Of a stretch of 12,136 bases of DNA, positions 6,463 to 12,136 are shown piece after piece. The position numbers and the translations under genes are program-made. Numbering within the stretch: position 1 is the stretch's first letter; the number at the start of each line of letters is the position of its first letter. Source of the stretch: Alistipes sp. GTDB lineage: Bacteria; Bacteroidota; Bacteroidia; Bacteroidales; Rikenellaceae. The notes beneath the pieces were generated by a model. That model ran no database searches. It saw only the letters and a list, made by a program, of their open reading frames with translations, and was not told the origin of the DNA. The stretch covers positions 1 to 12,136 of the forward strand of contig JAIEHQ010000074.1 in assembly GCA_029065825.1 (NCBI GenBank), in the 5' to 3' direction.

Positions 6463-7230
6463 TCAGTCGAGGAATGCGGTCAGCGGGCTGCTCGCTTCGG
6501 CACAGCGGGTCTGCGCCCCCAGCCCCGCTTCGTAGGCTTCCCGGCCGGCAGCGACGGCATCGGCGAAAGCCCGGGCCATGCGCACGGGATCTCCGGCGAC
6601 GGCGATGGCCGTATTGACCAGCACGGCATCGGCACCCATCTCCATCGCTTCGGCCGCATGGGAGGGAGCGCCCAGCCCCGCATCGACCACCACCGGCACG
6701 TTGCTCTGCTCGATGATGATCGAGAGCAGCTCGCGGGTCACGAGTCCCTTGTTGGTTCCGATCGGCGCGGCAAGCGGCATGACGGTCGCTGCGCCAGCCT
6801 CCTCCAGGCGCTTGCAGAGCACCGGATCGGCCTGAATGTAGGGAAGCACCACGAAGCCCATCTTCACGAGCCGTTCGGTAGCCTTGAGGGTCTCCACCGG
6901 ATCGGGGAAAAGGTACTTCGGGTCGGGATGAATCTCCAGTTTGATGAACTCCGTGCCGAAAGCCTCGCGGGCGAGCTGCGCCGCGAGCACCGCCTCGTCG
7001 GCATCGCGCACGCCCGAAGTGTTGGGCAGCAGCTGAATCTCCGGACGACGCACGTGCGCCAGCATGTCGTCCTCGGGGTTCTGCATGTCGATGCGCTTCA
7101 TGGCGACGGTGACCATCTCCGATTTCGATGCGGCGATGGCCTGGGCCATCAGGTCGTTGGAGCTGAATTTCCCGGTTCCAACGAACAGGCGGGAGCGGAA
7201 CGTCCGTCCGCCGATAATCAATTCACTCAT
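6463..7230 (-). CDS. thiG: Thiazole synthase (ThiG)
   Basis: ThiG condenses 1-deoxy-D-xylulose 5-phosphate, dehydroglycine and the sulfur of ThiS-thiocarboxylate into the thiazole phosphate moiety. The 255-residue TIM-barrel protein has the normal length. It shows GGRTFRSRLFVGTGKF at 7-22, TVAMKRID at 41-48, LLPNTSGVRDADEAV at 67-81, the Schiff-base lysine in FIKLEI (K97), IHPDPKYLFPDP at 100-111, LPYIQADPVLCKRLEEAG at 129-146, PLAAPIGTNKGL at 152-163, the phosphate-binding VVVDAGLGAPSHAAEAMEMGAD at 180-201, and LVNTAIAVAGDP at 204-215. ATG 7230 is 3 nt after the thiE stop codon, consistent with co-translation. Confidence 0.97.
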   Translation of the reverse strand: MSELIIGGRTFRSRLFVGTGKFSSNDLMAQAIAASKSEMVTVAMKRIDMQNPEDDMLAHVRRPEIQLLPNTSGVRDADEAVLAAQLAREAFGTEFIKLEIHPDPKYLFPDPVETLKATERLVKMGFVVLPYIQADPVLCKRLEEAGAATVMPLAAPIGTNKGLVTRELLSIIIEQSNVPVVVDAGLGAPSHAAEAMEMGADAVLVNTAIAVAGDPVRMARAFADAVAAGREAYEAGLGAQTRCAEASSPLTAFLD

Positions 7231-7233
7231 TGT

Positions 7234-7851
7234 CTATCTGTTTATTATGTCGATTATTTCTTTTGTCTTTTCCGTCGCATCCTCCGCCCCGAGCAGGCAC
7301 CCCGAGAGAGCGACGCCCGCGATACCCGCCTCGCGGATCGGGCGGATGTCTTCGGCCGTGATGCCGCCGATGGCGATCACGGGCAGGTCGATGCCCGCCT
7401 CGCGGCACCGTGCGGCTATCGCGCGATAGCCTTCCAGTCCCAGCAGCGGACTCAGGTTGCGTTTGGTCTGCGTGAAGCGGAAAGGTCCCAGGCCGATGTA
7501 GTCGGCCCCTGCGGCCGCCGCCCGTTCGATATCCTCGAAGGTGTTGGCCGTCGCTCCGATCAGGCGGTCGTTGCCGAGCAGACGGCGGGCCTCCGCCACC
7601 GGCATGTCGTTCTTACCCAGATGCACGCCGTCGGCACCGAGTTCGCCGACCAGATCGGCTCGGTCGTCCAGAATGAAGGTCGCACCCGCCTCGCGGCAGA
7701 GACGGGCCACCTCGCGCCCTATGCGCAGCAGCTCTTCGGTCGGAGCCTCCTTCATGCGGAGCTGCACCCAGCGGCAGCCTCCTGCCAGAACGGCGCGCGT
7801 GCCCGATACCTCATCGTAGCGGTCGGTACGGTGCGTAATGAATTGCAGCAT
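7234..7851 (-). CDS. thiE: Thiamine-phosphate synthase (ThiE)
   Basis: ThiE couples HMP-PP with the carboxythiazole phosphate to make thiamine monophosphate. The 205-residue TIM barrel has all the hallmarks that the neighbouring paralogue lacks: the HMP-PP site QLRMKE at 30-35, the Mg-binding DDRADL at 62-67 and GVHLGKND at 75-82, GATANT at 99-104, the pyrophosphate loop LGPFRFTQTK at 121-130, and the phosphate-binding AIGGITAEDI at 160-169 with VALSGCLL at 180-187. This is therefore the catalytic ThiE of the operon. The start ATG 7851 is 10 nt after the preceding stop. The protein lies between the TenI-like protein and ThiG. Confidence 0.95.
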   Translation of the reverse strand: MLQFITHRTDRYDEVSGTRAVLAGGCRWVQLRMKEAPTEELLRIGREVARLCREAGATFILDDRADLVGELGADGVHLGKNDMPVAEARRLLGNDRLIGATANTFEDIERAAAAGADYIGLGPFRFTQTKRNLSPLLGLEGYRAIAARCREAGIDLPVIAIGGITAEDIRPIREAGIAGVALSGCLLGAEDATEKTKEIIDIINR

Positions 7852-7861
7852 GATGTCGTAA

Positions 7862-8452
7862 TTATGATTCGTTGTATTTTTTCAGTTCTTTCGTGCGTCG
7901 GACCATCTCTGCCGGCGACGGGCTTTGCCAGAGGTAGCCCAGCAGCGCAGCGCCCCCGAATCCGTAGTCTGCGAGCATCGGCAGGTGTTCGGGGCGAATG
8001 CCGCCGAGCGCCACCGTACGGTCGGTTATGACTCCCGCGCGCGCTGCTTCGGACAGCTCGTGTGCGGTGTATCCGGAACGATACCCCGCTTTGGAAATGC
8101 TGTCGAAAACGGGGCTGAGGAAGAGATAGTCCTCCTCCCGGCAGGCGGCAAGTTCCCGCAGCGAGTGACACGAACGGCTGAGAAGCCCTCCGAATCGGGC
8201 GGGTGCGTCGGGATTGCGTCCGTTGAGATGCACGCCGCCGATTCCGTACTCGACCGCCAGAGGCAGGTGGTCGTGCAGCGTGAGGCGCGTATAGCACTCC
8301 TCGGGCAGCGATTCGATGAGCCGGCGCATCTGCTTCTCGGTCGCATCGGGTTTGCGCAGGTGTATGCGGTCGATTCCCTCCGCGAGCAGCAGTTCGATCG
8401 CCTCGCATTCGGTCGCCGAAAACTCCGGCTCGGTAATGACGAACAGGCGCAT
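7862..8452 (-). CDS. ThiE-fold paralogue, TenI-like (possible thiazole tautomerase)
   Basis: This 196-residue TIM-barrel protein is related to ThiE/TenI. It shows MRLFVITEPEF, IHLRKPD at 30-36, LHDHLPLA at 59-66, GVHLNGRN at 73-80, CHSLREL at 95-101, LSPVFDSISKAGY at 112-124, ALGGIRPEHL at 148-157 and ALLGYLW. The ThiE pyrophosphate loop (GPxxxTxTK) is replaced by SPVFDSISK, and the Mg-binding acidic residues are only partly kept, so thiamine-phosphate synthase activity is doubtful. The sequence resembles B. subtilis TenI, which aromatises the ThiG product, but Pro115 occupies the place where I recall the catalytic histidine. The start ATG 8452 shares one base with the thiS stop; ATG 8455 is possible and preceded by GGAGG. 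Function is inferred from fold and operon only. Confidence 0.85.
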   Translation of the reverse strand: MRLFVITEPEFSATECEAIELLLAEGIDRIHLRKPDATEKQMRRLIESLPEECYTRLTLHDHLPLAVEYGIGGVHLNGRNPDAPARFGGLLSRSCHSLRELAACREEDYLFLSPVFDSISKAGYRSGYTAHELSEAARAGVITDRTVALGGIRPEHLPMLADYGFGGAALLGYLWQSPSPAEMVRRTKELKKYNES

Positions 8453-8652
8453 CATCCTCCGCAGACGGCGCGTATGACGGTTATTTTCGCCTCCGCACGC
8501 AACGGCGTCGTGTGCCACTCGGCGCGGGGTACTACCTTGTTGTCGATCGCGACGGCGATGCCGTCGGCAGCGATACCCTCCTGCATGAGCAGATCGGCCA
8601 GCGTACTCTGCGGCGCAGTCTCTACGGGGGTGTGGTTGATGAATACTTGCAT
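8452..8652 (-). CDS. thiS: Sulfur carrier protein ThiS
   Basis: ThiS carries sulfur as a C-terminal thiocarboxylate and donates it to ThiG. The 66-residue ubiquitin-like protein starts MQVFINHTPVET at ATG 8652. It contains STLADLL near 16-22 and GIAVAIDNKVVPRAEW near 31-46, and it ends in the required diglycine (RAVCGG). An upstream ATG at 8709 in the same frame would add 19 residues of non-conserved sequence that overlap the end of the riboswitch, so it is rejected. thiS is the first gene of the operon and follows the TPP aptamer directly. Its stop codon overlaps the start of the TenI-like gene. Confidence 0.95.
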   Translation of the reverse strand: MQVFINHTPVETAPQSTLADLLMQEGIAADGIAVAIDNKVVPRAEWHTTPLRAEAKITVIRAVCGG

Positions 8653-8657
8653 GGTTT

Positions 8658-8707
8658 GTCCGTGTTGCGAAGAGAGTTTCCCGAACGAGAAATTACGGAC
8701 TATGAAC
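8658..8707 (-). promoter_or_regulatory. Putative riboswitch expression platform before thiS
   Basis: A 6-bp stem GTCCGT (8700-8695) / ACGGAC (8663-8658) encloses a smaller TTTC...GAAA hairpin and ends 5 nt before the thiS ATG, so it could hide the initiation region. No U tract follows, which favours translational control. Just before it, GTTCATAG (8707-8700) is an exact 8-nt complement of CTATGAAC (8745-8738) inside the aptamer, a candidate switching helix. Confidence 0.5.
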
Positions 8708-8791
8708 AAGTTCCTCCGGCGGTACGGACCGCATCAGGTTCATAGGGTATGATCTCAGCCTTTACGTTTCCCATCAAGGCACCCCTCTTGT
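8706..8791 (-). promoter_or_regulatory. TPP riboswitch aptamer (THI element)
   Basis: Read on the minus strand, the hallmark blocks occur in the right order. P1 is ACAAG (8791-8787) pairing with CTTGT (8710-8706). Then come GAGGGGTGCC, the pyrimidine-sensing GGCTGAGAT, ACCC, GAACCTGAT, a GCGG/CCGC hairpin, and the closing GGAGG-AACTTG. This is the standard TPP aptamer upstream of thiamine genes, and it should repress the operon when thiamine pyrophosphate is plentiful. Confidence 0.96.
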
Positions 8792-8801
8792 ATTTCGGAG
8801 G

Positions 8802-8809
8802 CAAATATA
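8802..8809 (-). promoter_or_regulatory. -7 box of the thiamine operon promoter
   Basis: TATATTTG on the minus strand matches the Bacteroidota consensus TAnnTTTG and lies 10 nt before the first base of P1. Transcription would therefore start just ahead of the aptamer. No TTTG is present at the usual -33 spacing. Confidence 0.65.
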
Positions 8810-8818
8810 GCGAAATAT

Positions 8819-8862
8819 CGGGACGGTTGTTTCGTTCGAATCGAAAAAAATGCGTCGTCCCG
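8819..8862. repeat. Inverted repeat upstream of the thiamine promoter
   Basis: The 7-bp arms CGGGACG (8819-8825) and CGTCCCG (8856-8862) flank 30 bp that itself contains TTTCG...CGAAA arms around TTCGAA. It lies about 10-50 bp upstream of the -7 box. It may be an operator or just a DNA hairpin left over from the terminator next to it; no role is shown. Confidence 0.35.
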
Positions 8863-8881
8863 CTTTCTCCGCGGAAAAGCG

Positions 8882-8915
8882 AAAAGGGACTCCGCCGTCG
8901 GGCGGAATCCCTTTT
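8882..8915 (-). terminator. Terminator of the AspT/YidE-like transporter gene
   Basis: A 15-bp stem pairs 8882-8896 with 8901-8915 around a 4-nt loop. The 8890/8907 position is a G-U pair only in minus-strand RNA, supporting that direction. On the minus strand the stem ends in TTTTCGC. It begins about 20 nt after the transporter stop codon. Confidence 0.85.
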
Positions 8916-8935
8916 TCATACGATTTTCGGCCGCG

Positions 8936-10594
8936 TTACAACGCGAAGAGGATGAAGATCTGCGCCGTAAGCACGCGCAGGAACATGACCACCGGATAGA
9001 CCGTCGAGTATCCCAGCGCAGGCATGTCGTTACCGGCGGTACTGTTGGCGTAAGCCAGTGCCGGGGGATCGGTCATGCTGCCGGCCATGAGTCCCATGAG
9101 CGTATAGTAGTTCATCTTGAGCTTCAGTCGGGCGAAAACGCCCACCAGCAGCAACGGAATGACCGTGATCAGCACGCCGTAGCCGATCCAGCGGTAGCCG
9201 CCGCCCATGATCGCATCGACGAATCCCTCGCCGGCACCCAGGCCCACCGCCGCGAGGAAGAGCGAGATGCCGATTTCGCGCAGCATGAGGTTGGCGCTCA
9301 TCGTGGTGTAGGTTACCAGATGGAAGTGCGGGCCGAAGCGGCCGATGAGCAGCGCGATGATGAGCGGGCCGCCGGCCAGACCCAGCTTGACGGGCTGCGG
9401 CACGTTGAGCAGCGGAATGGAACCCAGCATGACACCCAGCGCGATACCGATGAAAATGGTCACGAGGTTCGGCTCGTTGAGCTTCTTGAGCGAGTTGCCG
9501 AGCACCTCGGCCACCTTGCCGACCGCCTTTTCGGGTCCGACCACCATCACGCGGTCGCCGATCTGGAGCTCCATGCCCTGATAGGGAATCAGATCGACAC
9601 CGGCACGATTGACGCGGGTAATATTGATCCCGTAGCGGGTGCGCAACTTGAGGTCGGAGAAGGTTTTGCCGTTGATTTCGGGGCGCGTGATGAGGATGCG
9701 GCGCGAAATCAGCGTCGTATCGTTCTGCTCCCACTCGTTCTCGCCCATTTCGAGCCGCACGCCGAAAAAGGCCGTCACGGCCTCGCAGTCCTCCGACGAG
9801 CAAATGATCAGCAGACGGTCGCCCAGCGAAACGACGCTCTCGCCGCTGGCCAGCACGTTCGTACCGTCGGGATGCGCGATGCGCGAGATGACGAACTGAC
9901 GGTTGATCAGCTCGCGGATGTGTGCGATCTTATGGCCGCTCAGCATCTTGTTCGTACACTCGACGGCGATCTTCTCCGTCATCGAATGCTCGGCCGAAAG
10001 GGCCGCGAGCGCCTCGTCCTCCTTCTGGAACTTGACGCGCAGGGCGTAGCGGATGAAAATCATCGAGAAGATGATGCCGACCACACCGAGCGGATAGGCA
10101 ACGGCATATCCCAGGGCGATGTTCGGGTCTTCGAGTCCCGAAGCGTCGGCATAGGCCTGCTGCGCGGCACCGAGTCCGGGGGTGTTGGTCACCGCACCCG
10201 AAAGAATGCCGACCATCGTCGGGATCGGCGTGCCGGAGATCAGGTGGATCGCATAGGCGACCGCTACGCCCAGAAAGACGATCGTGGCGGCAAGTCCCAC
10301 CTGGGTCAGACCTCCGTGCTTGAACGAGGAGAAGAAACCCGGGCCGACCTGAAGGCCGATCGAGAAGACGAAGAGGATCAGTCCGAACTCCTGAATGAAG
10401 TGACGCACTTCATTCGGAATGACCATGCCGAAATGCGCCGCGATGATGCCGACGAACAGAATCCAGGTAATTCCCAGCGATATGCCGCAGATTTTTACCT
10501 TGCCGAGCAAGATGCCCAGCGTGATGACCAGAGCGAGTGTAAAGACCGTATGGGCTATTCCCCCGCTCGCGAACAATGTGTAGAGCCACTCCAT
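8936..10594 (-). CDS. AspT/YidE/YbjL-family transporter with two TrkA-C domains
   Basis: This 552-residue inner-membrane protein belongs by layout to the aspartate:alanine exchanger (AAE) superfamily. Residues about 10-182 carry five to six hydrophobic helices. Residues about 190-370 form a cytoplasmic region with two TrkA-C-like modules (IRELINRQFVISRI...SLGDRLLIIC and GKTFSDLKLRTRYGINITRV...QIGDRVMVVG). Residues about 375-552 form a second helical half. The halves share duplicated motifs: GAVTNTPGLGAAQQ (132-145) against AGSMTDPPALAYAN (504-517), and YAVAYPLG against YSTVYPVV. ATG 10594 is chosen because the -7 box at 10627-10620 lies just upstream. The frame stays open to 10651, but that part lies upstream of the predicted transcription start. 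Substrate is unknown; family members exchange amino acids or carboxylates, and the TrkA-C domains suggest ligand gating. It is a single-gene unit with its own promoter and terminator. Confidence 0.9.
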   Translation of the reverse strand: MEWLYTLFASGGIAHTVFTLALVITLGILLGKVKICGISLGITWILFVGIIAAHFGMVIPNEVRHFIQEFGLILFVFSIGLQVGPGFFSSFKHGGLTQVGLAATIVFLGVAVAYAIHLISGTPIPTMVGILSGAVTNTPGLGAAQQAYADASGLEDPNIALGYAVAYPLGVVGIIFSMIFIRYALRVKFQKEDEALAALSAEHSMTEKIAVECTNKMLSGHKIAHIRELINRQFVISRIAHPDGTNVLASGESVVSLGDRLLIICSSEDCEAVTAFFGVRLEMGENEWEQNDTTLISRRILITRPEINGKTFSDLKLRTRYGINITRVNRAGVDLIPYQGMELQIGDRVMVVGPEKAVGKVAEVLGNSLKKLNEPNLVTIFIGIALGVMLGSIPLLNVPQPVKLGLAGGPLIIALLIGRFGPHFHLVTYTTMSANLMLREIGISLFLAAVGLGAGEGFVDAIMGGGYRWIGYGVLITVIPLLLVGVFARLKLKMNYYTLMGLMAGSMTDPPALAYANSTAGNDMPALGYSTVYPVVMFLRVLTAQIFILFAL

Positions 10595-10619
10595 GCGATA
10601 AGTTTTTTTGATGAAAGCA

Positions 10620-10651
10620 CAAAGATAGTCCTTATTTGTCGTAAAAACCAA
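10620..10651 (-). promoter_or_regulatory. Promoter of the AspT/YidE-like gene
   Basis: The -7 box TATCTTTG (10627-10620) matches TAnnTTTG exactly. A TTG (10651-10649) lies 21 nt upstream, slightly longer than the usual spacing. It sits in the short gap after the lrgB stop and gives a leader of about 20 nt to ATG 10594. Confidence 0.65.
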
Positions 10652-10654
10652 CCT

Positions 10655-11347
10655 TTAGTAGAGAAATTTCTCGATGAGCGGCAGCAGAATGGCCGTCGTG
10701 ATCCCCATCAGCGCCATGGCAAGACCGCTCAGGGCTCCCTCCAGCGCACCCATTTCGAGCGCCCGGGCCGTGCCGATGCCGTGGGCGGCCGATCCCAGGG
10801 CAAAGCCCTGTGCGGCGGGATCTTTCACGCCGCAACGCCGTAGCAGCCAGGGCCCGGCCACGCAGCCGAAGATGCCGACGCAGAAGACCACGACCGATGT
10901 TACGGTCGTCATGCCGCCGAGCGGCTCGACTACGGCGACGGCGATCGGCACGGTGACGGACTTGGGGGCCAGCGAGGTCTGCAGTATGCGGTCGGCACCG
11001 AGCAGGCGGGCCAGATAGACGACGCTCAGGATGCCGACCGGGCAGCCCACGGCGACCGATACCAGGATCGGAAGCAGCCGTCCGCGCATTCGCTCCAACT
11101 GTTCGTACATCAGATAGCCCAGCGCCACGACCGAAAGGTTCAGTGCGAAGTTGAGCACTCCGGTGGCCTTGTAGTAATGACCGTAGTCGATGCCGAAAAT
11201 CTTCAGGAAAAGGATCGTCGATACCAGGCTGACCAGCACCGGATGCAGCAGCATGGCGCGGGTGCGGCGGTAGAGGGCCGTGCCGAAACAGTAGAAACCG
11301 ACGGTAAAGGCCAGCAGTACGACATCGGAATTAAGAAAAGGTATCAT
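10655..11347 (-). CDS. lrgB: LrgB/CidB-family membrane protein
   Basis: The protein has 230 residues and many hydrophobic segments. It begins MIPFLNSDVVLLAFTVGFYCFGTALY and carries the family block LLGADRILQTSLAPKSVTVPIAVAVVEPLGG near 116-146, followed by AAQGFALGSAAHGIGTARALEMG, the most conserved LrgB signature. LrgB works with LrgA. The pair was first described as modulating murein hydrolase activity and autolysis, and related pairs in some Firmicutes take up pyruvate, so export or import of a small acid is an alternative. Its ATG overlaps the lrgA stop by 4 nt (ATGA), indicating translational coupling. The frame remains open upstream across lrgA, but this is not a longer protein. Confidence 0.93.
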   Translation of the reverse strand: MIPFLNSDVVLLAFTVGFYCFGTALYRRTRAMLLHPVLVSLVSTILFLKIFGIDYGHYYKATGVLNFALNLSVVALGYLMYEQLERMRGRLLPILVSVAVGCPVGILSVVYLARLLGADRILQTSLAPKSVTVPIAVAVVEPLGGMTTVTSVVVFCVGIFGCVAGPWLLRRCGVKDPAAQGFALGSAAHGIGTARALEMGALEGALSGLAMALMGITTAILLPLIEKFLY

Positions 11348-11682
11348 TTCGAACGTCGGTTCAGTTTCTGGAATATATGTCCCGTGCAGAGCAGCACCAG
11401 AACCGTGCTGGCTCCTGCCGAGAGAACGATCGCCCAGAAGCGGTCGAGGATGAGCGGGTACGACTCGACGAGTCCCACGCCGTAGGGAATGAAGAAGAGA
11501 GCCATCGATCCCAGCAGGAACCGGGCCGCAGGCCGGATGTGTCCGGCCTTGACCAGCCGCAGGCACAGGGCGGCGAAGAGCAGGATCATGCCGACGATGC
11601 TTCCGGGCAGGTAGCCGTCCATGAGTATGCTGATGCCGTTGCCGATAGCCCAGAAAAGAAGAATGTAGAATATGCCCAACAT
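11344..11682 (-). CDS. lrgA: LrgA/CidA-family holin-like membrane protein
   Basis: The protein has 112 residues with about four transmembrane helices and a short basic tail (FQKLNRRSK). The conserved stretch YLPGSIVGMILLFAALCL near 24-41 and the FIPYGVGLVESY motif near 64-75 are typical of LrgA/CidA. With LrgB it forms a membrane pair linked to autolysis control or to small-metabolite transport. The start ATG 11682 is the only one that keeps the first helix; the next Met (21) would cut into it. The -7 box ends only 5 nt upstream, so the mRNA is predicted to have almost no 5' leader. Confidence 0.92.
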   Translation of the reverse strand: MLGIFYILLFWAIGNGISILMDGYLPGSIVGMILLFAALCLRLVKAGHIRPAARFLLGSMALFFIPYGVGLVESYPLILDRFWAIVLSAGASTVLVLLCTGHIFQKLNRRSK

Positions 11683-11687
11683 GGCGG

Positions 11688-11695
11688 CAAAGATA
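11688..11695 (-). promoter_or_regulatory. -7 box of the lrgAB promoter
   Basis: TATCTTTG on the minus strand matches TAnnTTTG. Its last base is 5 nt before the lrgA ATG, which would make the transcript leaderless or nearly so. No clear TTTG is found at -33. Confidence 0.6.
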
Positions 11696-11724
11696 GCGAT
11701 TCCGGCGCGAAGCTGTTCCGCCGG

Positions 11725-11778
11725 AAACGAAAAGAGCGGAAAAGTCGCCGGGCAAACCCGCTGCGATCCTTTCCGCTC
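11725..11778 (-). terminator. Terminator after tmRNA
   Basis: GAGCGGAAAAG (11734-11744) pairs with 11768-11778 (nine Watson-Crick pairs, then a U-G pair and a C-G pair in minus-strand RNA). The top of the hairpin is closed by CGGG/CCCG (11749-11752 with 11757-11760). On the minus strand it is followed by TTTTCGTTT. It starts 12 nt beyond the tmRNA 3' end and separates it from lrgAB. Confidence 0.75.
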
Positions 11779-11790
11779 CGTCCGCTGTCG

Positions 11791-12136
11791 TGGAGGTGGC
11801 GGGAGTCGAACCCGCGTCCAAACAAGGAACCCGAAAGCTTTCTACACGCTTATCCGTCGTTTCGTCCTTCTATCCGGGGCTGGCAGACGGCGGCCTACCC
11901 CGGATCCCAGTTCCTTGAATTTCGCACGACGGCCGGAACCCTCCGCCGCACTATCTCTGAATGAATGATACCCCGTATGGAAAGACGTTAAAGAGCGGAA
12001 CGCCCTTCCGGGATACTCGTCGTCGAATCGCCTGGGATCCGACGATTAAGCCAATTTTCCTGGAAAATTAGGCAGCGAGTGCATAGCTGTTATTGCCATT
12101 TGTAGTTCGAGTGTTGATATTTACGAGCCACCACAC
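11791..12136 (-). ncRNA. ssrA: tmRNA (ssrA), 5' end outside the window
   Basis: tmRNA rescues stalled ribosomes by acting as both alanyl-tRNA and mRNA. The 3' tRNA-like part is clear on the minus strand: GGACGCGGG-TTCGACT-CCCGC T arm (11815-11799), acceptor strand CACCTCC, and discriminator A at 11791. CCA is not encoded (CGA follows). Upstream lie the pseudoknot-rich region and the tag reading frame (12097-12068). The 5' acceptor half, expected to contain GGAGGTG, would lie a few tens of bases beyond 12136, so the gene is partial here. It is followed by a terminator at 11725-11778. Confidence 0.95.
12068..12097 (-). other. tmRNA proteolysis tag reading frame
   Basis: The frame GGC AAT AAC AGC TAT GCA CTC GCT GCC TAA encodes GNNSYALAA plus stop. 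It ends in the YALAA degron recognised by ClpXP-type proteases. The resume codon is taken as GGC because Bacteroidales tags such as GENNYALAA and GETNYALAA also start with Gly, as I recall; AAT one codon earlier cannot be excluded. Right after the stop, TTTTCC-A-GGAAAA forms a small hairpin. Confidence 0.85.

Noticed and set aside
8653..8709. Longer ThiS starting at ATG 8709
   Set aside because: The added 19 residues are not ThiS-like and would be encoded by the riboswitch expression platform.
9320..10843. 507-codon plus-strand frame opposite the transporter
   Set aside because: It is antisense to a clear membrane protein; the composition is highly charged and repetitive, as expected when hydrophobic codons are read backwards.
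10655..11821. 388-codon frame extending lrgB upstream
   Set aside because: The extra part overlaps lrgA and its promoter out of frame; the ATGA overlap at 11344-11347 gives a normal LrgB start.
1..12136. CRISPR arrays, prophage, toxin-antitoxin or defence islands
   Set aside because: No regularly spaced repeats, integrase, phage or toxin-like genes were seen; apart from short regulatory gaps all space is taken by metabolic, transport and RNA genes.

Overview
The window reads as a chromosomal segment from a fairly GC-rich Bacteroidota member, most likely a gut Bacteroidales of the Alistipes/Rikenellaceae type. That placement is inference. It rests on Bacteroidota-style promoters (-7 box TAnnTTTG, sometimes with a -33 TTTG), a thiamine operon of Bacteroidales type, a Rho with a long low-complexity insert near its N-terminus, and a tmRNA tag ending YALAA. 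Every gene I can support lies on the minus strand, so transcription runs from high to low coordinates. The long plus-strand reading frames are GC-driven shadows.

Layout in transcription order, from the right end. (1) The 3' part of ssrA (tmRNA, 5' end outside the window), including its tag reading frame, followed by a terminator. (2) lrgA-lrgB, overlapping by 4 nt, with a -7 box almost touching the lrgA start codon. (3) An AspT/YidE/YbjL-type membrane transporter with its own promoter and a strong terminator. (4) A TPP-riboswitch-controlled thiamine operon: thiS, a TenI/ThiE-like gene, thiE, thiG, thiH, thiF, tenA, thiD. It is tightly packed (overlaps or gaps of at most 16 nt) and ends in a hairpin terminator whose distal arm also forms the -7 box of the next gene. 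(5) A small pRiA4b ORF-3/IS1096-passenger-like protein overlapping miaA. (6) tRNA-Leu(UAA), with its promoter embedded in the end of miaA and a terminator after it. (7) rho, with a clear promoter, truncated at the left edge after 443 codons.

The thiamine genes form a coherent pathway. ThiF activates ThiS, and ThiH supplies dehydroglycine from tyrosine. ThiG builds the thiazole on ThiS-thiocarboxylate. The TenI-like protein may act after ThiG. TenA and ThiD supply HMP-PP by salvage and kinase steps, and ThiE joins the two halves. No thiC lies in this operon, so de novo pyrimidine must come from elsewhere in the genome or from salvage. The sulfur-loading adenylyltransferase lacks the CxxC zinc cysteines of E. 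coli ThiF.

I see no convincing novel defence, mobile or biosynthetic system; this is mainly core-genome sequence. The points most worth a second look are the candidate switching helix of the riboswitch, the terminator/promoter fusion at 3077-3111, the near-leaderless lrgA, the linker of Rho with AT-hook-like motifs, the miaA/tRNA-Leu(UAA) pairing, and the TenI-like protein that lacks ThiE and TenI landmark residues.
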